This document shows positions 13,771 through 25,405 of a DNA stretch of 64,000 nucleotides, piece after piece. The stretch lies in assembly GCA_050084985.1 (NCBI GenBank), contig JBITNC010000001.1, forward strand, positions 79,360,001 to 79,424,000. The letters are read 5' to 3'. The DNA comes from Nageia nagi (lineage: Eukaryota; Pinophyta). How positions within the stretch are numbered: position 1 is the first letter of the stretch; every line of letters starts with the position of its first letter. The notes beneath the pieces were generated by a model. That model ran no database searches. It saw only the letters and a list, made by a program, of their open reading frames with translations, and was not told where the DNA came from. Both the position numbers and the translations under genes were made by a program.

Positions 13771-13918
13771 TGTTGGAATGTATAATGCATTATTGTAAAG
13801 GTTATGTAATAATCTTCTATGTAAGTTCAGTAATACTTAAAGGTATCATTTGATACCTTAAGTATTTAAGTGAATATGATAATGTAACTTGTCTTTCATT
13901 CCATGTCATGAGCATGCC
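13771..13918 (+). repeat. truncated 5' LTR of Copia-2
   Basis: It begins TGTTGGAATGTATAATGC and follows the 3' LTR for about 148 bp to GAGCATGCCC. The sequence then jumps to leader sequence matching Copia-1 at about 25365. Roughly 350 bp of LTR, its promoter, the PBS and some leader are missing, so this copy cannot be transcribed or primed from its own 5' end. Confidence 0.85.
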
Positions 13919-13947
13919 CATTTTTTTTGGGATTATTTCACTATGAT

Positions 13948-13975
13948 ACTAACATATCTAGTGTTATATGTTAGT
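13948..13975 (+). other. leader hairpin of Copia-2 (covarying)
   Basis: ACTAACATAT (13948-13957) and ATATGTTAGT (13966-13975) form a perfect 10-bp stem with an 8-nt loop. The Copia-1 counterpart (25406-25433) has the same geometry and a paired base change in the stem, so pairing is kept. The position in the transcript leader suggests an RNA element. Confidence 0.65.
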
Positions 13976-15824
13976 TCACCTTTTTTGTTGTTAACAAAAT
14001 ATGCTTAAAATTAACTATATAATGCAATTCTTTTAATACTAATATTTTTTTATTTATTATTTAAAAAAAATGTACTTAGCATTTTGCTATTTTTTTTTAA
14101 AAAAGGGGTTAGTGAACAAAAATTTCAATATTTAATAAACTATTTTGTGTTGAAATAAAAGGAATTATATATATATTTTAATTTTATAAAGTTCTTTAGA
14201 AGCAAATATAGAAATTTTTTTGAGTAGAAAATAAAGGGTAGTTGTATTTTATTTAAGCTTTTTTGTTAAAGAGGAGTTGTATTTTTTTTGCAAAACAAAA
14301 ATATATAAGAAAGTACGATTTTTAATACAAAAATATGTAGAATAAATATTTTGGATCAACATTTTTTTAATGAAGTGTCTCTTTTTGGGGGAGAGAAACT
14401 TCACAATGCTAGTGGCGATGGTCTCACCACTATCTACTCTACCTTGGCCAACCTCTTCCTCATGATGTTGGAATAGAGGTCTGACCTTCCCTTTCCTGTC
14501 ATCCTTGGGCCTGTTGGAAATGCATGTTGTCTAAACTCCTCACGACCTATTGGAAATGTGTGTTGTCTGAACTCCTCACATCTTGAATATCCTTCTCTTC
14601 CTCCTCATGCCTATCAAAAATAAACCCTTGCAACCTTTAACACTGATCCTCATGCATTTAAAATACAAAAGGAGGCCTTGCAGCCCATTCGTAATGTGAC
14701 CCGCCTGTCCTCTGCTTTCAAAATGATCTATCCCTATTCATTTCAGTGGAAACCAAGTAATACATGATGAGGGGGAGCCAATACCATTGAAAGAAGCTTT
14801 GTAGTAGGCTTTAATGTCCATGCTTTACCCTCTTATTCTCCCTAGGCTACAGTCATCCTCCCTCCACGTTGCTCTCTGGTCTCTTGGTCACTCGGCTCTC
14901 TTCTTAAGTGGCATCCCCTTTTTTAAAAAAACTCTTTTTTTTTGGATGGGACGTGATGAATGAGATGGCAAGTTGACTTTGAGAGGGCCACCACTAGCAG
15001 CTTTGATGGAGCATTTAGTGCTCCATGCCATACCACAAATGGCTATGGTAGCAGAAAAAAAACTCTCATCCAAACAAAAGGAGCTTGCTCAAGAAAGTCA
15101 AAGTGCATTAAAAAGGGGGTGCATTTCCTTTATTTCTTGGTGGATGATCATACATTTCTATTAAATGAAAATTTTTATTTTGTTCACATAATTACGCCGA
15201 GAGGCGTTTCTATAGCTGCAGCATGGGGGGTGGAGTGGGGGAGCAAAATGTCGCATGTGAGTCCGTCCGTTAAACAATTGGCGGGAAAATAATTTTTTTA
15301 AAATTAAAATTATATAGCCGACTGAAATATTAAAAGACACATCTTTTCAAAAATTATTATATAAATGGAAGGAAGAATATCAAACATCATAAAAATTCAT
15401 TCCCAAATCAATCGAGAGATGCAGTGAATTCGAACAAGCAAAGTTGAAACAAAAGATTGTAAAAATAGAAGAGAACTTTAATTTTATTGTAAGTTAATTC
15501 TCTGCTATTGTAAAAATATTTTTACTGTAATATTTCTTATTTCTTATTTTACATACAATTTATACTCAGTAAATAAATATGAATCTTAGATTCCATCAAT
15601 ATTGTGATTCCATCTTTTAACAATTTATACTCAGTATAAATTCTTATTTTTTAAAATTATTTTCAGAGATAATAATATAACTAAAAAGTATTTTCTTATA
15701 TTATTACCTTTACCAATTAATTCTTTATTCCTCACATAAACAAATCATATAAATAACATGCAAGATTACTGAGCTTAATATAGTATATTCACTTATATAT
15801 TTATTTTATATTGTCTTTTAATCC

Positions 15825-15985
15825 ATCCGACCTTATACGCAGAAGACCAATCCGAATGAAGTTAAAGAAGTCGAAATGCACTGCTTTTCCGTCAGATTGT
15901 GTACAGCGGAAAAAGGACATAACGAAGTAGGCTGCCAGGCTGATTCATGCAGCTATATCCACCGAGTGATTTTCAATTTAAATAA
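15825..15985. other. GC-richer cargo inside the left Helitron-like copy
   Basis: This patch stands out from the very AT-rich DNA on both sides and has mixed-composition codons. It is not shared with the right-hand copy. Both strands contain stops, so no intact frame exists. It could be a captured fragment of a host exon or promoter; I do not recognise it. Confidence 0.3.
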
Positions 15986-16298
15986 CACTCACAGTTCAAT
16001 TATGGTCGATTAAAAAAGAAATCAAATTTTAAAATTAGAATAAAATAAAAAACATAAATTTTAATAAAATAATATACATGTATAATGTTTTTAATCTGTT
16101 TATGGTTTGAAGATTGTTTTCATTTTTATCTTTTACCATAAACGTTTCCATTATATTTTATTTCATAAATTTAATTAAGTTTATAATTTAAAAATATCTT
16201 ATTTATAAATTAAATTTTAAAAATAACTTAACATAATATAAATAAAGTATAATAATTAATTATCTTATATTATATTAAATATAATATTATTTATAAAA

Positions 16299-16455
16299 CT
16301 AGCTTTGATATAACCCCTTATATATAGAAAAACGTCGAGAGATATCATTTCGAGGTGTCTATTTCATTTCTTGGTATTGCTATATCCAAGATAGGCATCT
16401 CGAAATGATATCTCTCGGCGTTTTTTTGATATATAAGGGGTTATATCAAAGCTAG
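16299..16455. repeat. 157-bp imperfect palindrome of the element's 3' end
   Basis: The left arm (16299-16362) starts CTAGCTTTGATATAACCCC and is repeated in reverse complement by the right arm (16391-16455), with about 5 mismatches and a spacer of about 28 bp. Each arm carries a full copy of the 3' terminal 65 bp of the Helitron-like family, so two copies of that terminus lie head to head. The outer flanks fit the same CTAG|T boundary at both ends. Confidence 0.85.
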
Positions 16456-17219
16456 TTATTTTTTTTTCTTTTGCCTTCCTTAACAAACAACTTCTACTTT
16501 TTTTTTCTTTAATGAACTTAACATGGAGTGAAGTAAGGATTAAAACTAAGCTTTTAATGTCTTACAAGTAATCATTTTTTTTTCAAATATTTAATGTTTG
16601 AAGGTTGTGTGTGAATTCTTTTTTAGAGAATAGGTTTTTTAAAGTATTATTACTTTATCTAATTGCATTCTTTAAGTAACCCTTAATGCTTGTTTTTACT
16701 TAAATATATTTTTTTAAGTAAAAATGGAGGAATTTTTTGAAGTAATTTTTTAAAAGGGAAGGTAATCTTGTGGAGGTAATTTTTTACAATGATGGCAAAT
16801 ATTTTAGTGTCAAAGTTAAAAATGTTTTTTAGACTTGACATTATAAGATAATTCTTAAGTGGCAATTTATATTTTTCCAATGCTTAGAAGCTAATTTTTT
16901 TTTTTTAAGAATGCAATTTTTTTTACCTTCATAAATACTTAAGGAAAACTAGTTTTTTTCTTAGGTTCATGTTGTTTTGAGATCAATTTTAAGTAAAAGA
17001 GGGGGAAATTTTTTATTCTTTACTTAAAATTTTCTTTAGATCCTTTATGCATGTGATGTATGGAAATGATGCACATTTTTTTTTTAAAATGAAGTAATGA
17101 TGTATGTTCATTACTTAGAATCTTTTGTGTAAACTATAGAACTAATGCATGTTTATTCCTTATGCAAAGTTAAGAATGAACTTATGCAAAATATGAAATT
17201 ATGTAAAGATATATTTTAG

Positions 17220-17790
17220 GGGTTAGTAAACAAAACCCATTGGACTCTTAGATTCTAATCTTATTGATGGATAATGTTTTACTTATACTCTTTTACTTCA
17301 TATTTCTCTTTTTTCATTTATTTGTTTATGCAAACAAAAATGTAAATATTAAAATGAGCTACCCCCTAAAATGAATACATCTGCATGTGCATTTCATAAC
17401 ATGACTTGTTTGAGGTGCCATGAGGTGAGGACAAGCAAACTAGAGCCTTTAAGTTCGATGATCCAAATGGTAAAATTTTTGACTTCTCAATTGCCCCTAA
17501 GTCCTCTATTGGTTTGGACATAACTTCAATAGGTGGATAGGCATGTGTGTAGTGATACCACATGTTCACATGTCCATTCAAAGATTATCCTGATAGATTA
17601 TGGAGGACAACTTGAAACCTAATTAAGATTAATAATTTTATTATTTAATATATATCATAATCTTGGAAAATAGTAGGTAATTCACCTTGTAAGAATATAA
17701 TACTGACCAAGGTAAACTAGTTGAGGATTAATTGTACTTGGGCTCCTCTTATGTGGGCATCCAAGTGAAGGTCTGGTTTTAGATTAAAAA
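17220..17790 (+). other. conserved leader block of the Copia family
   Basis: This non-coding stretch matches Copia-1 at 27462-27995, from GGGTTAGTAAACAAAACCC through TAGGTGGATAGGCATGTGTG to a block containing GACCAAGGT. Open frames in one copy are not kept in the other. It lies just upstream of gag and may hold signals for translation or packaging (inference). Confidence 0.6.
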
Positions 17791-18012
17791 ATAAGCCTCA
17801 AATAATCACTCTATATCTACAGTTCTTGAGATAAGAAATGTATTTAGGTACATGGGTTATTATTTGAGTTGTAAAATATTTGCATTTGTAAATCAAATCA
17901 AGCATATCTCTAGTATTAAAATTAATATGTATTATTTACTTAGTTAAAACTTAACATATAATGTTATTTATTAAATCACATGTTTATTATTTTTCATATT
18001 ATTATGTAAAAA

Positions 18013-21000
18013 ATAGAAGACTCCTTTTTACCCAAACACATTCTTGATGGTTCCAACTTTGGGATTTGAGAACCTCAGATGAGAGCTAAATTATAGGCAA
18101 AAAAGCTTTGGCAAATAGTGAATGAGAATCTTATACCTCCTATAGATAAGAAAGCACTAGAGGCTTACATCACAAAGAATGAGTTGGAAACCTCCATGGT
18201 CTTCTGTGCAATTTTAGATGATGTGCTTCTGATGATTTCCTCTTCAACCTTAGCAAAGGAAGCTTGGAATAAGCTTAAGTAAATCTACCTTAGTTCAAAA
18301 TTTTTAAGAAGGTTTACTATTCTCCAAAAGTTACTTCAATCTCATCAAGGGGAAGGTAAAAATGTGGCTATCTACTTGAATAAAATCATTGACCTAAGGA
18401 CCCAACTTATTACTTATGGGTGATTTTGGATCAGTGATGAGTTCATGGTCTTCATCATTTTTCAAAGCCTTTCTTCAAAGTTTGAAAACTTTATGATGAT
18501 TATAAAAATAAGGTTTGATCATGATGAAGAAGTCTTCTCCTTTGAGATCCTTTTTAGGCTCCTTTTGAAGCATGAGGAAACCTTTAATAAAAAAGTGTTA
18601 ATTTATTCTTCTAAGGATAATAATATTTCTCTTAGAGTAAACCAAAATTACTTTCAAGAAGAAGTTCAACCATAAAAAAAATCTTATCCTTCTTCCTTTA
18701 AAAGGTTTTAAAAAAAAGGTAATGGTAACAACAGCACAGGAATAATGGCAATAATGGTAACAATAAGAACAATAACAACAACAATAACTACTTCAAGCAA
18801 AAAGATTTAAAAGGTAAAGCAAATAATCAATATCCTAAGAAAAAATTTGATGGCAAAGCAAACAATCGATATCCTAAAGAAAAGTTTGATGGTAATTGTA
18901 ACTATTGTGGCATCCAAGGTCATAAAGAAGTTGATTGCTACAAAAAGAAAAGAGAGAAAAAAATAAAGGTAATGGAAATGTAAAAAATTTAAAGGGAAAA
19001 AAGAATATTCAAGCTAGTTTTGCTATGATGCTCTACTCCATGTCTTGTATTTTTTTATTTGATTGGATTGTTGACTCTGGTTGCACTAATCATCTATACT
19101 TTGAAAAGGAAAAGTTTGAAAACTTTCACAAGTATAGAAAAGATGCAGTTATGATAGGGGATAACTCTACCCTTGAACTCTAAGGAATTAGAAGTGTATT
19201 GATTCATGGTAAGATTCTTGATAATGTGCTCTGTGTTCCTAAGCTTAGGATGAACCTTCTCTCCATGATCTATGTTGCTAGAAAAAGGTACTCTTTTGAA
19301 TTTGACTCTCAATCTCGATGCATTAAGAAAGGAATTACCATAATGGTTAAAATATTAATGAAAAATGATCTCTACATTATGGATGAAGTTTCATCAAAGA
19401 TGTGTCTTGCTACAAGTGTGTGTTCTGGAGGTAATCTTTGGCACCAACATTTAGGGCACCTTAACCATAAGAGTATTCAAATCATGAAAGACCAAGAACT
19501 TTTGAAAGGTATGACTTGAATTTTTTTTTTCGATTGATCTATGCCAAAAGTGCATTCATGTCAAGATGCATAGATAAAGTTTAAAAAAGATAAGGTAACA
19601 AGAGCATCTCAACCTCTTCAACTTGTGCATTCAGATTTTATGGATCCATTTCAGACTAAATTGTTTGGAGAAGCATCTTACATCTTGACCTTCATTGATG
19701 ATTTTAGTATAATGACCTTTAGGTATCTACTTAAACATAAGGATCAAACCTTTGAGAGTTTTAAGGTTTTTAAGGCTTTAGTTAAAAATCAAACTAACTA
19801 TAAAATTAATATGTTGAGATCAGATAATGAGAGAGAATATACCATCAATGAGTTCAATGACTATTATGCTAAGTATGAAATCAAGAGGAATTTATAATTC
19901 TTTACACTCCTCAACAAAATGGTATTACTAAAAGAAATAATAAAATAATTATGGAAATGGCTAGATGCATGTTGGGTAATCTTCCTAGTTTCTTATGGGG
20001 TGAAGCTATGAGCATTGCTATTTACACCTTGAATAGATGTCCCATAAAAGCCGTTCAAGGTAAAACTCTTTTTGAAGTATGGTTAGGAGAAAACCTAACA
20101 TTTATCATCTTAGGGTATTGGTTGTGAAGTATTCTCCTATATTATTTGTAAAAAAAGAAAGAAGTTGGATAAAATAACTAAAAAATGCATCTTTATAGGT
20201 TATGATAGTCAACATAGAGGTTATAGGCTCTTCTCTCCATCCTACAAAGCCATGTTTGTTTTAAGAGATATAAAGTTCAATGAAAGTCTTGAAGAATTTA
20301 CTTTTAATAAAGATGTTGATGATCTAGAGGAGTCTTTAGTTGCACCTAGCTAGTTAAATATTGATCTAGATAAGTCACCTTAAGAATAATATTCTCCAAC
20401 ATAAAGGGTTACAAGAAGCATGAATTTGAATAAATCTTTATTTATCAAGATTGACAACAAGCATGAGCCCTCAACCTTCAAAGAAGCTTTAAGCATGAGT
20501 GCTGGATGGAAGCCATGAAAGTGGAGTATGAGACACTTATGAAAAAGAAAACTTGAGATTTGGTTCCTTATCCTAATGAAAAGAATTGATTGGAAATAAG
20601 TGGATCTTCAAGGTCAAGTTCAATTTTGTTGAATATATTGAGAAATACAAGGCAAAGTTATTAGCCAAAGGTTTTACTCAAAAATATGATTTAGATTATG
20701 AGGAAACATTTGCTTCTGTGGTAAAGATGCTTATTTTGAGAATTATCCTTACTCTTTCTACAGCTCAAAGATGAAAAAATTTTCAACTTGACATCAAGAG
20801 TGCATTTTGCAATGGTGACTTAGATGTGGAAATCTTCATGAATCAATAAGAAGGGTTTATTATGGAAGGTAAAGAGTCTTTTATGTGCAAGCTAAAAAAA
20901 TCATTATATGGACTTTAGCAAGCACCTAGAGCCTAGTACAAAAATATTTTAGGTATTTTACAGACATTGGTTTCTTCAAGTATTTTTTTGACTCTAATCT

Positions 21001-22005
21001 ATATGTACTCAATTAGGGAAAAGATGTGTTCTTGATTCTTTTTTATGTGGTGATCTTTTGATTATTGATAAAAATGATAAAATCATTCAAGAGTGTATAT
21101 TTAAACTTAAGGCAACATTTGAAATGATTAATCTTGGTCTCTTGCATTACTATCTTGGAATGCAAGTGTATCAATACAAAGATTGTACTTATCTCAATTA
21201 ATCTAAGTATATATCAGACATCTTGTAAAAATTCAAAATGGAAGAGTTTAGATATGCTATGATCTTAGTCTCTTCTTGAATCACTATTTTTTTGAGCTCT
21301 AACTCTCAGTTATTTATGCTACAACTTATAGGTAATTAATTAGTAGTCTTTTGTATTTGACTATTTTCAAGCTAGGTTGTACCTTTGCAATGAATCTAAT
21401 GGCTCGATTCATGCAAAAACCATATGTTGAACACCTCAATTCTGTTAAGTAAATCTTAAGGTATGTTGTAATGACTAAAGATCTTGATTTTAAATATTCT
21501 AAGTTACCTTCATTTGTTCTCTTTAGATTCTTAGATTCTGACTATGGGGGAGATATAGATGATAAGAAATCAACCTCTGTGTATGTGTTTAGCATTGGTT
21601 TAGGTGCTATCTCTTGGGCTTCCAAGAAGCAACCTATTTTTCTCTTTCCACCATAGAAACTAAATACTGTGCCATGTCTATTGCAACCAGAAAGCCATTT
21701 GGCTAAGGACATCTTTTGAAAGAAATTAGGTATGAGCAAGTTAGCTCATTTTTTATTTCTTTAAATAATTAGTTAGTTATTTCTTTGGCTAAGAATCTTG
21801 TGTTCCATAAAATAATAAAATATGTTGAAATCCATGCCATTTTATCAAGGAGAATGTTCTTGATGGCATCATACACCTAGAGCATTATCCATCCACCTTG
21901 AAATTTGCTGATTTGTTCACCAAACCACTCCTGAAAGCTCAATTTTATAAGCTTAGGGATGCTATCTAGTTGGTGAAGTTGCACTCAAGGGGAAGTGAAG
22001 TTTGA
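18013..22005 (+). pseudogene. Copia-2 gag-pol polyprotein, heavily decayed
   Basis: The order is gag, CCHC zinc knuckle (18897-18938), protease (WIVDSG, Asp at 19073), integrase (about 19430-20380), RT (about 20500-21300) and RNase H (to 22005). The gag start codon has become ATA (18013). Codon 28 is a TAG (18094), at the same site as a TAA in Copia-1. Before the knuckle there are two tandem 39-bp units (18816 and 18855) encoding KANN.YPK.KFDG, with Asn-rich coding upstream. Several Trp and Gln codons have become stops. A 1-bp deletion breaks the RT YVDD motif near 21047. The longest open piece is about 106 codons, so nothing functional remains. Confidence 0.9.
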
Positions 22006-22099
22006 ATTCTTATGTTGAATTTATATTTATGATGAAAACTTCATCCTTAGGAGGATTTTATGCTATATAGTGTTGATTTTATTGTACACCTTTGCTGGT

Positions 22100-22123
22100 A
22101 AGTTCACTCTACATGAGGAACTT
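22100..22123 (+). other. single 3' hairpin of Copia-2
   Basis: AAGTTC (22100-22105) pairs with GAACTT (22118-22123) around a 12-nt loop. It corresponds to the hairpin repeated five times in Copia-1 at 32138-32418. Relative to AAGTTT/AAACTT, one base pair has changed on both sides, so pairing is kept. Confidence 0.55.
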
Positions 22124-22699
22124 ATTATGTAATTTTTTTAAAAGCAAAAAGATTAGTCAATCAAGCATTATTTAGTTATCCATGTGTGAGGAATTTTTAT
22201 CTATTTTTTGATACTATTTAGTTATCCACATGCTCTATTCTGTAATAATAATTAACACATGTTTTCTATACAGCAAGTGACTATGAGTTTTATCTTGGTA
22301 ACTTTATGATGACTTATAGTGCACCATTGATTAGTTCATGATGACATTTGTGTGATTCATCTATCCTTATTGATATGAATATGTTACATCTAACTAATAT
22401 TGTTATTTGAGTTGCTTATGAACTACAAGTTCTTTTGAGATTGCAGTTATTTACTTTGGGTATGCAGGCTCTTGGAGACTCTTCATGAATTCCAGTTGAA
22501 TGACTACTTCATGTACATTAAAATCAGTTGTGATTAATGATTGTATTTGGCAAAGTAGTGAGTCTTAAACTAGATCTTTCTTACTTCATAAATATATTAA
22601 AAATTCTCATCTCCATTTATTTGTTTGGAGAAGCACTCTCTTACTTTACTTTCTTTCTTCTCTCTTATTTTCTCTATCTCAATATTACATTAAGGTGAG

Positions 22700-23197
22700 T
22701 GGTGGAATGTATAATGCATTATTGTAAAGGTTATGTAATAATCTTCTATGTAAGTTCACTAATACTTAAGAGTATCATTTAATACCTTAAGTATTTAAAT
22801 GAATATGATAATTTAAATTATCCTCACTCCATGTCATGAGCATGCCCCTTGGGTAAAAGGATGTGCATGTCATGCTTTTGTACATTAGGATAAAAGGTTG
22901 ATCCATAGAAGGATTCTGGCCTATAAATAGAAGGATCCCTCTTTGAGATCACACACCAATTAGTAGAGTAAAGCTATGTTAAAGGATAGTATTTAGAAGA
23001 TAATTTAGAAGAATTGTAAGAGATTCATATTTGTGAATGAAGTGAGATCTAGTTAGTGGATCTACTCCTAGTTGGAAGAACCACTTACATCTTGTGTCAC
23101 TTTATGAGATTATCTTCTTGAGTTATCTAATATTAGTATGAGCTTTCATGAGATCTTAGAAGTTTAGAGTTGTTCATGTTATAGTTCAATTCTCTCA
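22700..23197 (+). repeat. 3' LTR of Copia-2
   Basis: It begins TGGTGGAATGTATAATG (the 5' copy has TGTTGG) directly after the polypurine-like AAGGTGAG and ends in TCTCA before the CTTCT target duplication. A TATAAATAG box lies at 22922-22930. It matches the solo LTR at 7234-7739 over its length. Confidence 0.9.
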
Positions 23198-23202
23198 CTT
23201 CT

Positions 23203-24760
23203 TGTGTAATACAATAAAATTCCACTTCTTCCTCTTCGTATAGACAAGATGGTTGTCCTAGTTTTTTTTATTTTAAAAATTATTTCTTCATCCTCTATAT
23301 CTATGGGCATTAAGGAAGCAACACTTGCCATTAGATCAACATACCTATTATTTTTCCTTGGAATAGTCTCAATTGTATATTTATCAAAGTGGTTCAACAA
23401 ATAAAAACTACTTCTTTATATGGTTTTAGCTTCTCATCCTTTCTATTGTAGATATCTTCAACTTGGTTAACTACAAGTTTTGAGCCACCATATATATTCC
23501 TACTCCTACCCCATGTATGCATTTAGAACCATCAAAATATGATGCCCACATCTTTTGTTCATCTTCCATGTAATGGAAAAATTCATCTTGAATCTCCCAT
23601 TGATCATAGTAAGGACATGAACATGCATCACCACACTTCCCACCCTCTAAAGAAGGTGTATACTGATCATAATCATTAAGGAATTCTTCATGTATAACTA
23701 CTCCATCATTATTATAGGAACTATTACATCAATATGCTATTGCTTTACCTTTTATTGAATTTTATTTAACTACATTGATATCAAATTATTGCAACAATAT
23801 TAACCATTTTTTCTACTCTTCCTAAAAAATGTTTCTTAACTATGAGGTATTTTTATGGATTTACTAGACTAACAACATATGTAGTACAATACAACAAATC
23901 ATGCCTCAATGTTTTTGTAGCAAAAACTATACCAAAATAATTTTTTTCCATGAGAGTGTACCTTGTTTCATAATCCATGAATTTTGCTGAGATAGTAGAT
24001 TGATCTTTCCTTTCTTTCATTATCCTACAAGCATAACATTGCCCTAAGGCAACCATTGTAGCTAAAATGTAGAGTTATGCTTCCTTGCTAAAATTCATGT
24101 GTACAAGAATATGAGGGTTGATCAAATACTATTTTATATCCTCAAATGCTTTTTGATATTTTTCATCCCATATATATGAATTTTATATCTTTCTTCAACA
24201 AATGAGTAAAAGAAAAAGACTTATCTCCAACCTGTGAAATAAATCTTCTTACTAAATTTATCTTACATTGAAGACTCCTCAATTGCTTTAGATTCTTTAG
24301 ACGTGGCATACACTTACAATTGCATTTACTTTATTAGGGTCCACCTCAATACCTCTTTTGGAAATATTGAATCCTAATAAATTTCTTAAAGGAACACCAA
24401 AAATACACTTTTGTGGTTTCAACTTGAGCTTGTATTTATTGAAGATACCAAAGACCTCTTCAAGGAGCTCTAAATGATCTTGTCCTTGTTTGGACTTTAC
24501 CAAGATATAATTAACATAAACCTCTATAGATTTATGAATTTGTTAATGAAACATAGTAAACATTGCACGTTGATAAGTTGCACCTACATTTTTCAATCCA
24601 AATGGTATAACTTTCCAACAAATGTTTTCCATAGATGTAGTAAAGTTTATTTTAATTTGATCAATTGGATTGATTAAGATTTGATTATAACCAAAAAAAT
24701 AATCCATAAAAGATAATGTATCATGACCAACAATACTATCCACAATCATATTGATATTTG
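23203..24760 (-). pseudogene. Gypsy-A middle piece: RT C-terminus, RNase H, second RNase H
   Basis: Reading from 24760 down, the frame gives RT motifs (LSFMDYFFGYNQI, VIPFGLKN.GATYQRAM, LKLKPQKCIFGV, LLGFNISKRGIEVDP). The catalytic YVDD has become YVNY (about 24515), so this RT is dead. RNase H follows (about 24200-23700). Near 23560-23200 is a second RNase H remnant (FDGSKC, then a damaged middle, then KNNRYVDLMASVASL). RT, RNase H, second RNase H, then integrase is the usual Tat order. The lower boundary is Copia-2 and the upper boundary is Copia-1. Confidence 0.85.
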
Positions 24761-25219
24761 TGTTAGAATTTGTAATGAAATATTATGAATATCTAAACTC
24801 CTTGTAAATTCAATTAATCACTTAAAGGATATGTAGATACCTTAAGGGATTAATTGAATTCTTTATTATGTAGACTTTGACTTTATCAAGTGGTTAGTTG
24901 GTAGGTTAAAGTTAGGTGATACATTTATTGTAACTCTAACCTTACCCTTGGGTTACAGGGAGGTTAGGGAGGTGCTCTCAAGCTATAAATAGAGGGCCTC
25001 TCCTCTTGTAACATAACTAAGTTTTTGGAGTAAGATTACTCTACTAGTTGTGTAGGAGAGGAAGAGAATAGTTGTAAGAGGAGCATACTTGAGAATTGAG
25101 ATACTAGTTGTGGATGTACTCCAAAGGAGGGAGGAACCACATTATATGTGTGTTATCTTATGTATGATTGAGTTTCCTAGTCTTGGTCCTTAAGATTTAG
25201 TTCAGGTCTAAATCCTTCA
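24761..25219 (+). repeat. 5' LTR of Copia-1
   Basis: It runs from TGTTAGAATT to CCTTCA. It carries TATAAATAG at 24984-24992, whereas the 3' LTR has TATAAAAAG. The AT-rich beginning and the AG-rich stretch after the TATA box are also present in the 3' LTR. Confidence 0.95.
24984..24992 (+). promoter_or_regulatory. LTR TATA box
   Basis: TATAAATAG is in the U3/R part of the 5' LTR. The same box is conserved in Copia-2 (22922-22930) and the solo LTR (minus strand, 7517-7509), which supports a real core promoter. Confidence 0.65.
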
Positions 25220-25221
25220 AT

Positions 25222-25233
25222 TGGTATCAGAGC
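25222..25233 (+). other. primer binding site (tRNA-iMet)
   Basis: TGGTATCAGAGC starts two bases after the LTR end. It matches the plant initiator tRNA-Met 3' end used as primer by most plant Copia elements. Confidence 0.95.
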
Positions 25234-25312
25234 TTGGTGTGGAAGCTCTTCTTCTTGGTGTGGAAGCTCTTCTTCTTGGTGTAGAAGCTCTTTTTGGTGT
25301 TGAAGCTCTTAT
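25234..25312 (+). repeat. 21-bp tandem repeat after the PBS
   Basis: Two exact units of TTGGTGTGGAAGCTCTTCTTC are followed by two shortened variants (GGTGTAGAAGCTCTT, GGTGTTGAAGCTCTT). The array starts immediately after the PBS and repeats PBS-adjacent sequence, suggesting slippage near the minus-strand priming site. Confidence 0.8.
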
Positions 25313-25405
25313 TCCTTCAATTTTAAGGTCTTGGTGAGGTAAATTCCAAGAGAAGGTATAAATTTCCTCCTCATTTGGTCATTTTATGGATTATTACATG
25401 ATGCT

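Larger units (their letters stand above)
15192..16455 (+). mobile_element. Helitron/Helentron-like non-autonomous element (left copy)
   Basis: The proposed 5' end is TTACGCCGAGAGGCG, in which CGCC-GAGA-GGCG can fold. The proposed 3' end carries GATATA...TATATC (16429-16448) followed by AAAGCTAG. It is flanked by A on the left and T on the right, with no target duplication. The 10-mer ACGCCGAGAG at 15194-15203 recurs inverted at 16412-16421, 34 bp before the 3' end. Asymmetric subterminal inverted repeats of this kind are known from Helentron/Helitron2 elements. A second copy in the other orientation (38216-39478) shares the first 231 bp almost exactly and the last 65 bp closely, but not the interior. 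The 5' TC of classical Helitrons is absent. No Rep/helicase is present, so it depends on other elements. Confidence 0.6.
13771..23197 (+). mobile_element. Copia-2: decayed Ty1/Copia LTR retrotransposon
   Basis: This element has a truncated 5' LTR (13771-13918), a long leader, a decayed gag-pol frame (18013-22005), a 3' region and a 498-bp 3' LTR (22700-23197). The 5-bp target duplication CTTCT is exact (13766-13770 and 23198-23202), so both outer ends are original. It inserted into Gypsy-A between the second RNase H and the integrase. Over the shared first 150 bp the two LTRs differ at roughly 8-10 sites plus indels, so it is older than Copia-1. A deletion removed most of the 5' LTR and the PBS. 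A Helitron-like element sits in its leader (15192-16455). Confidence 0.9.

Noticed and set aside
14960-15292. 110-codon open frame on the plus strand
   Set aside because: It runs across the proposed insertion point at 15192 from Copia leader into the Helitron-like element and has no domain. Chance frame in GC-richer DNA.
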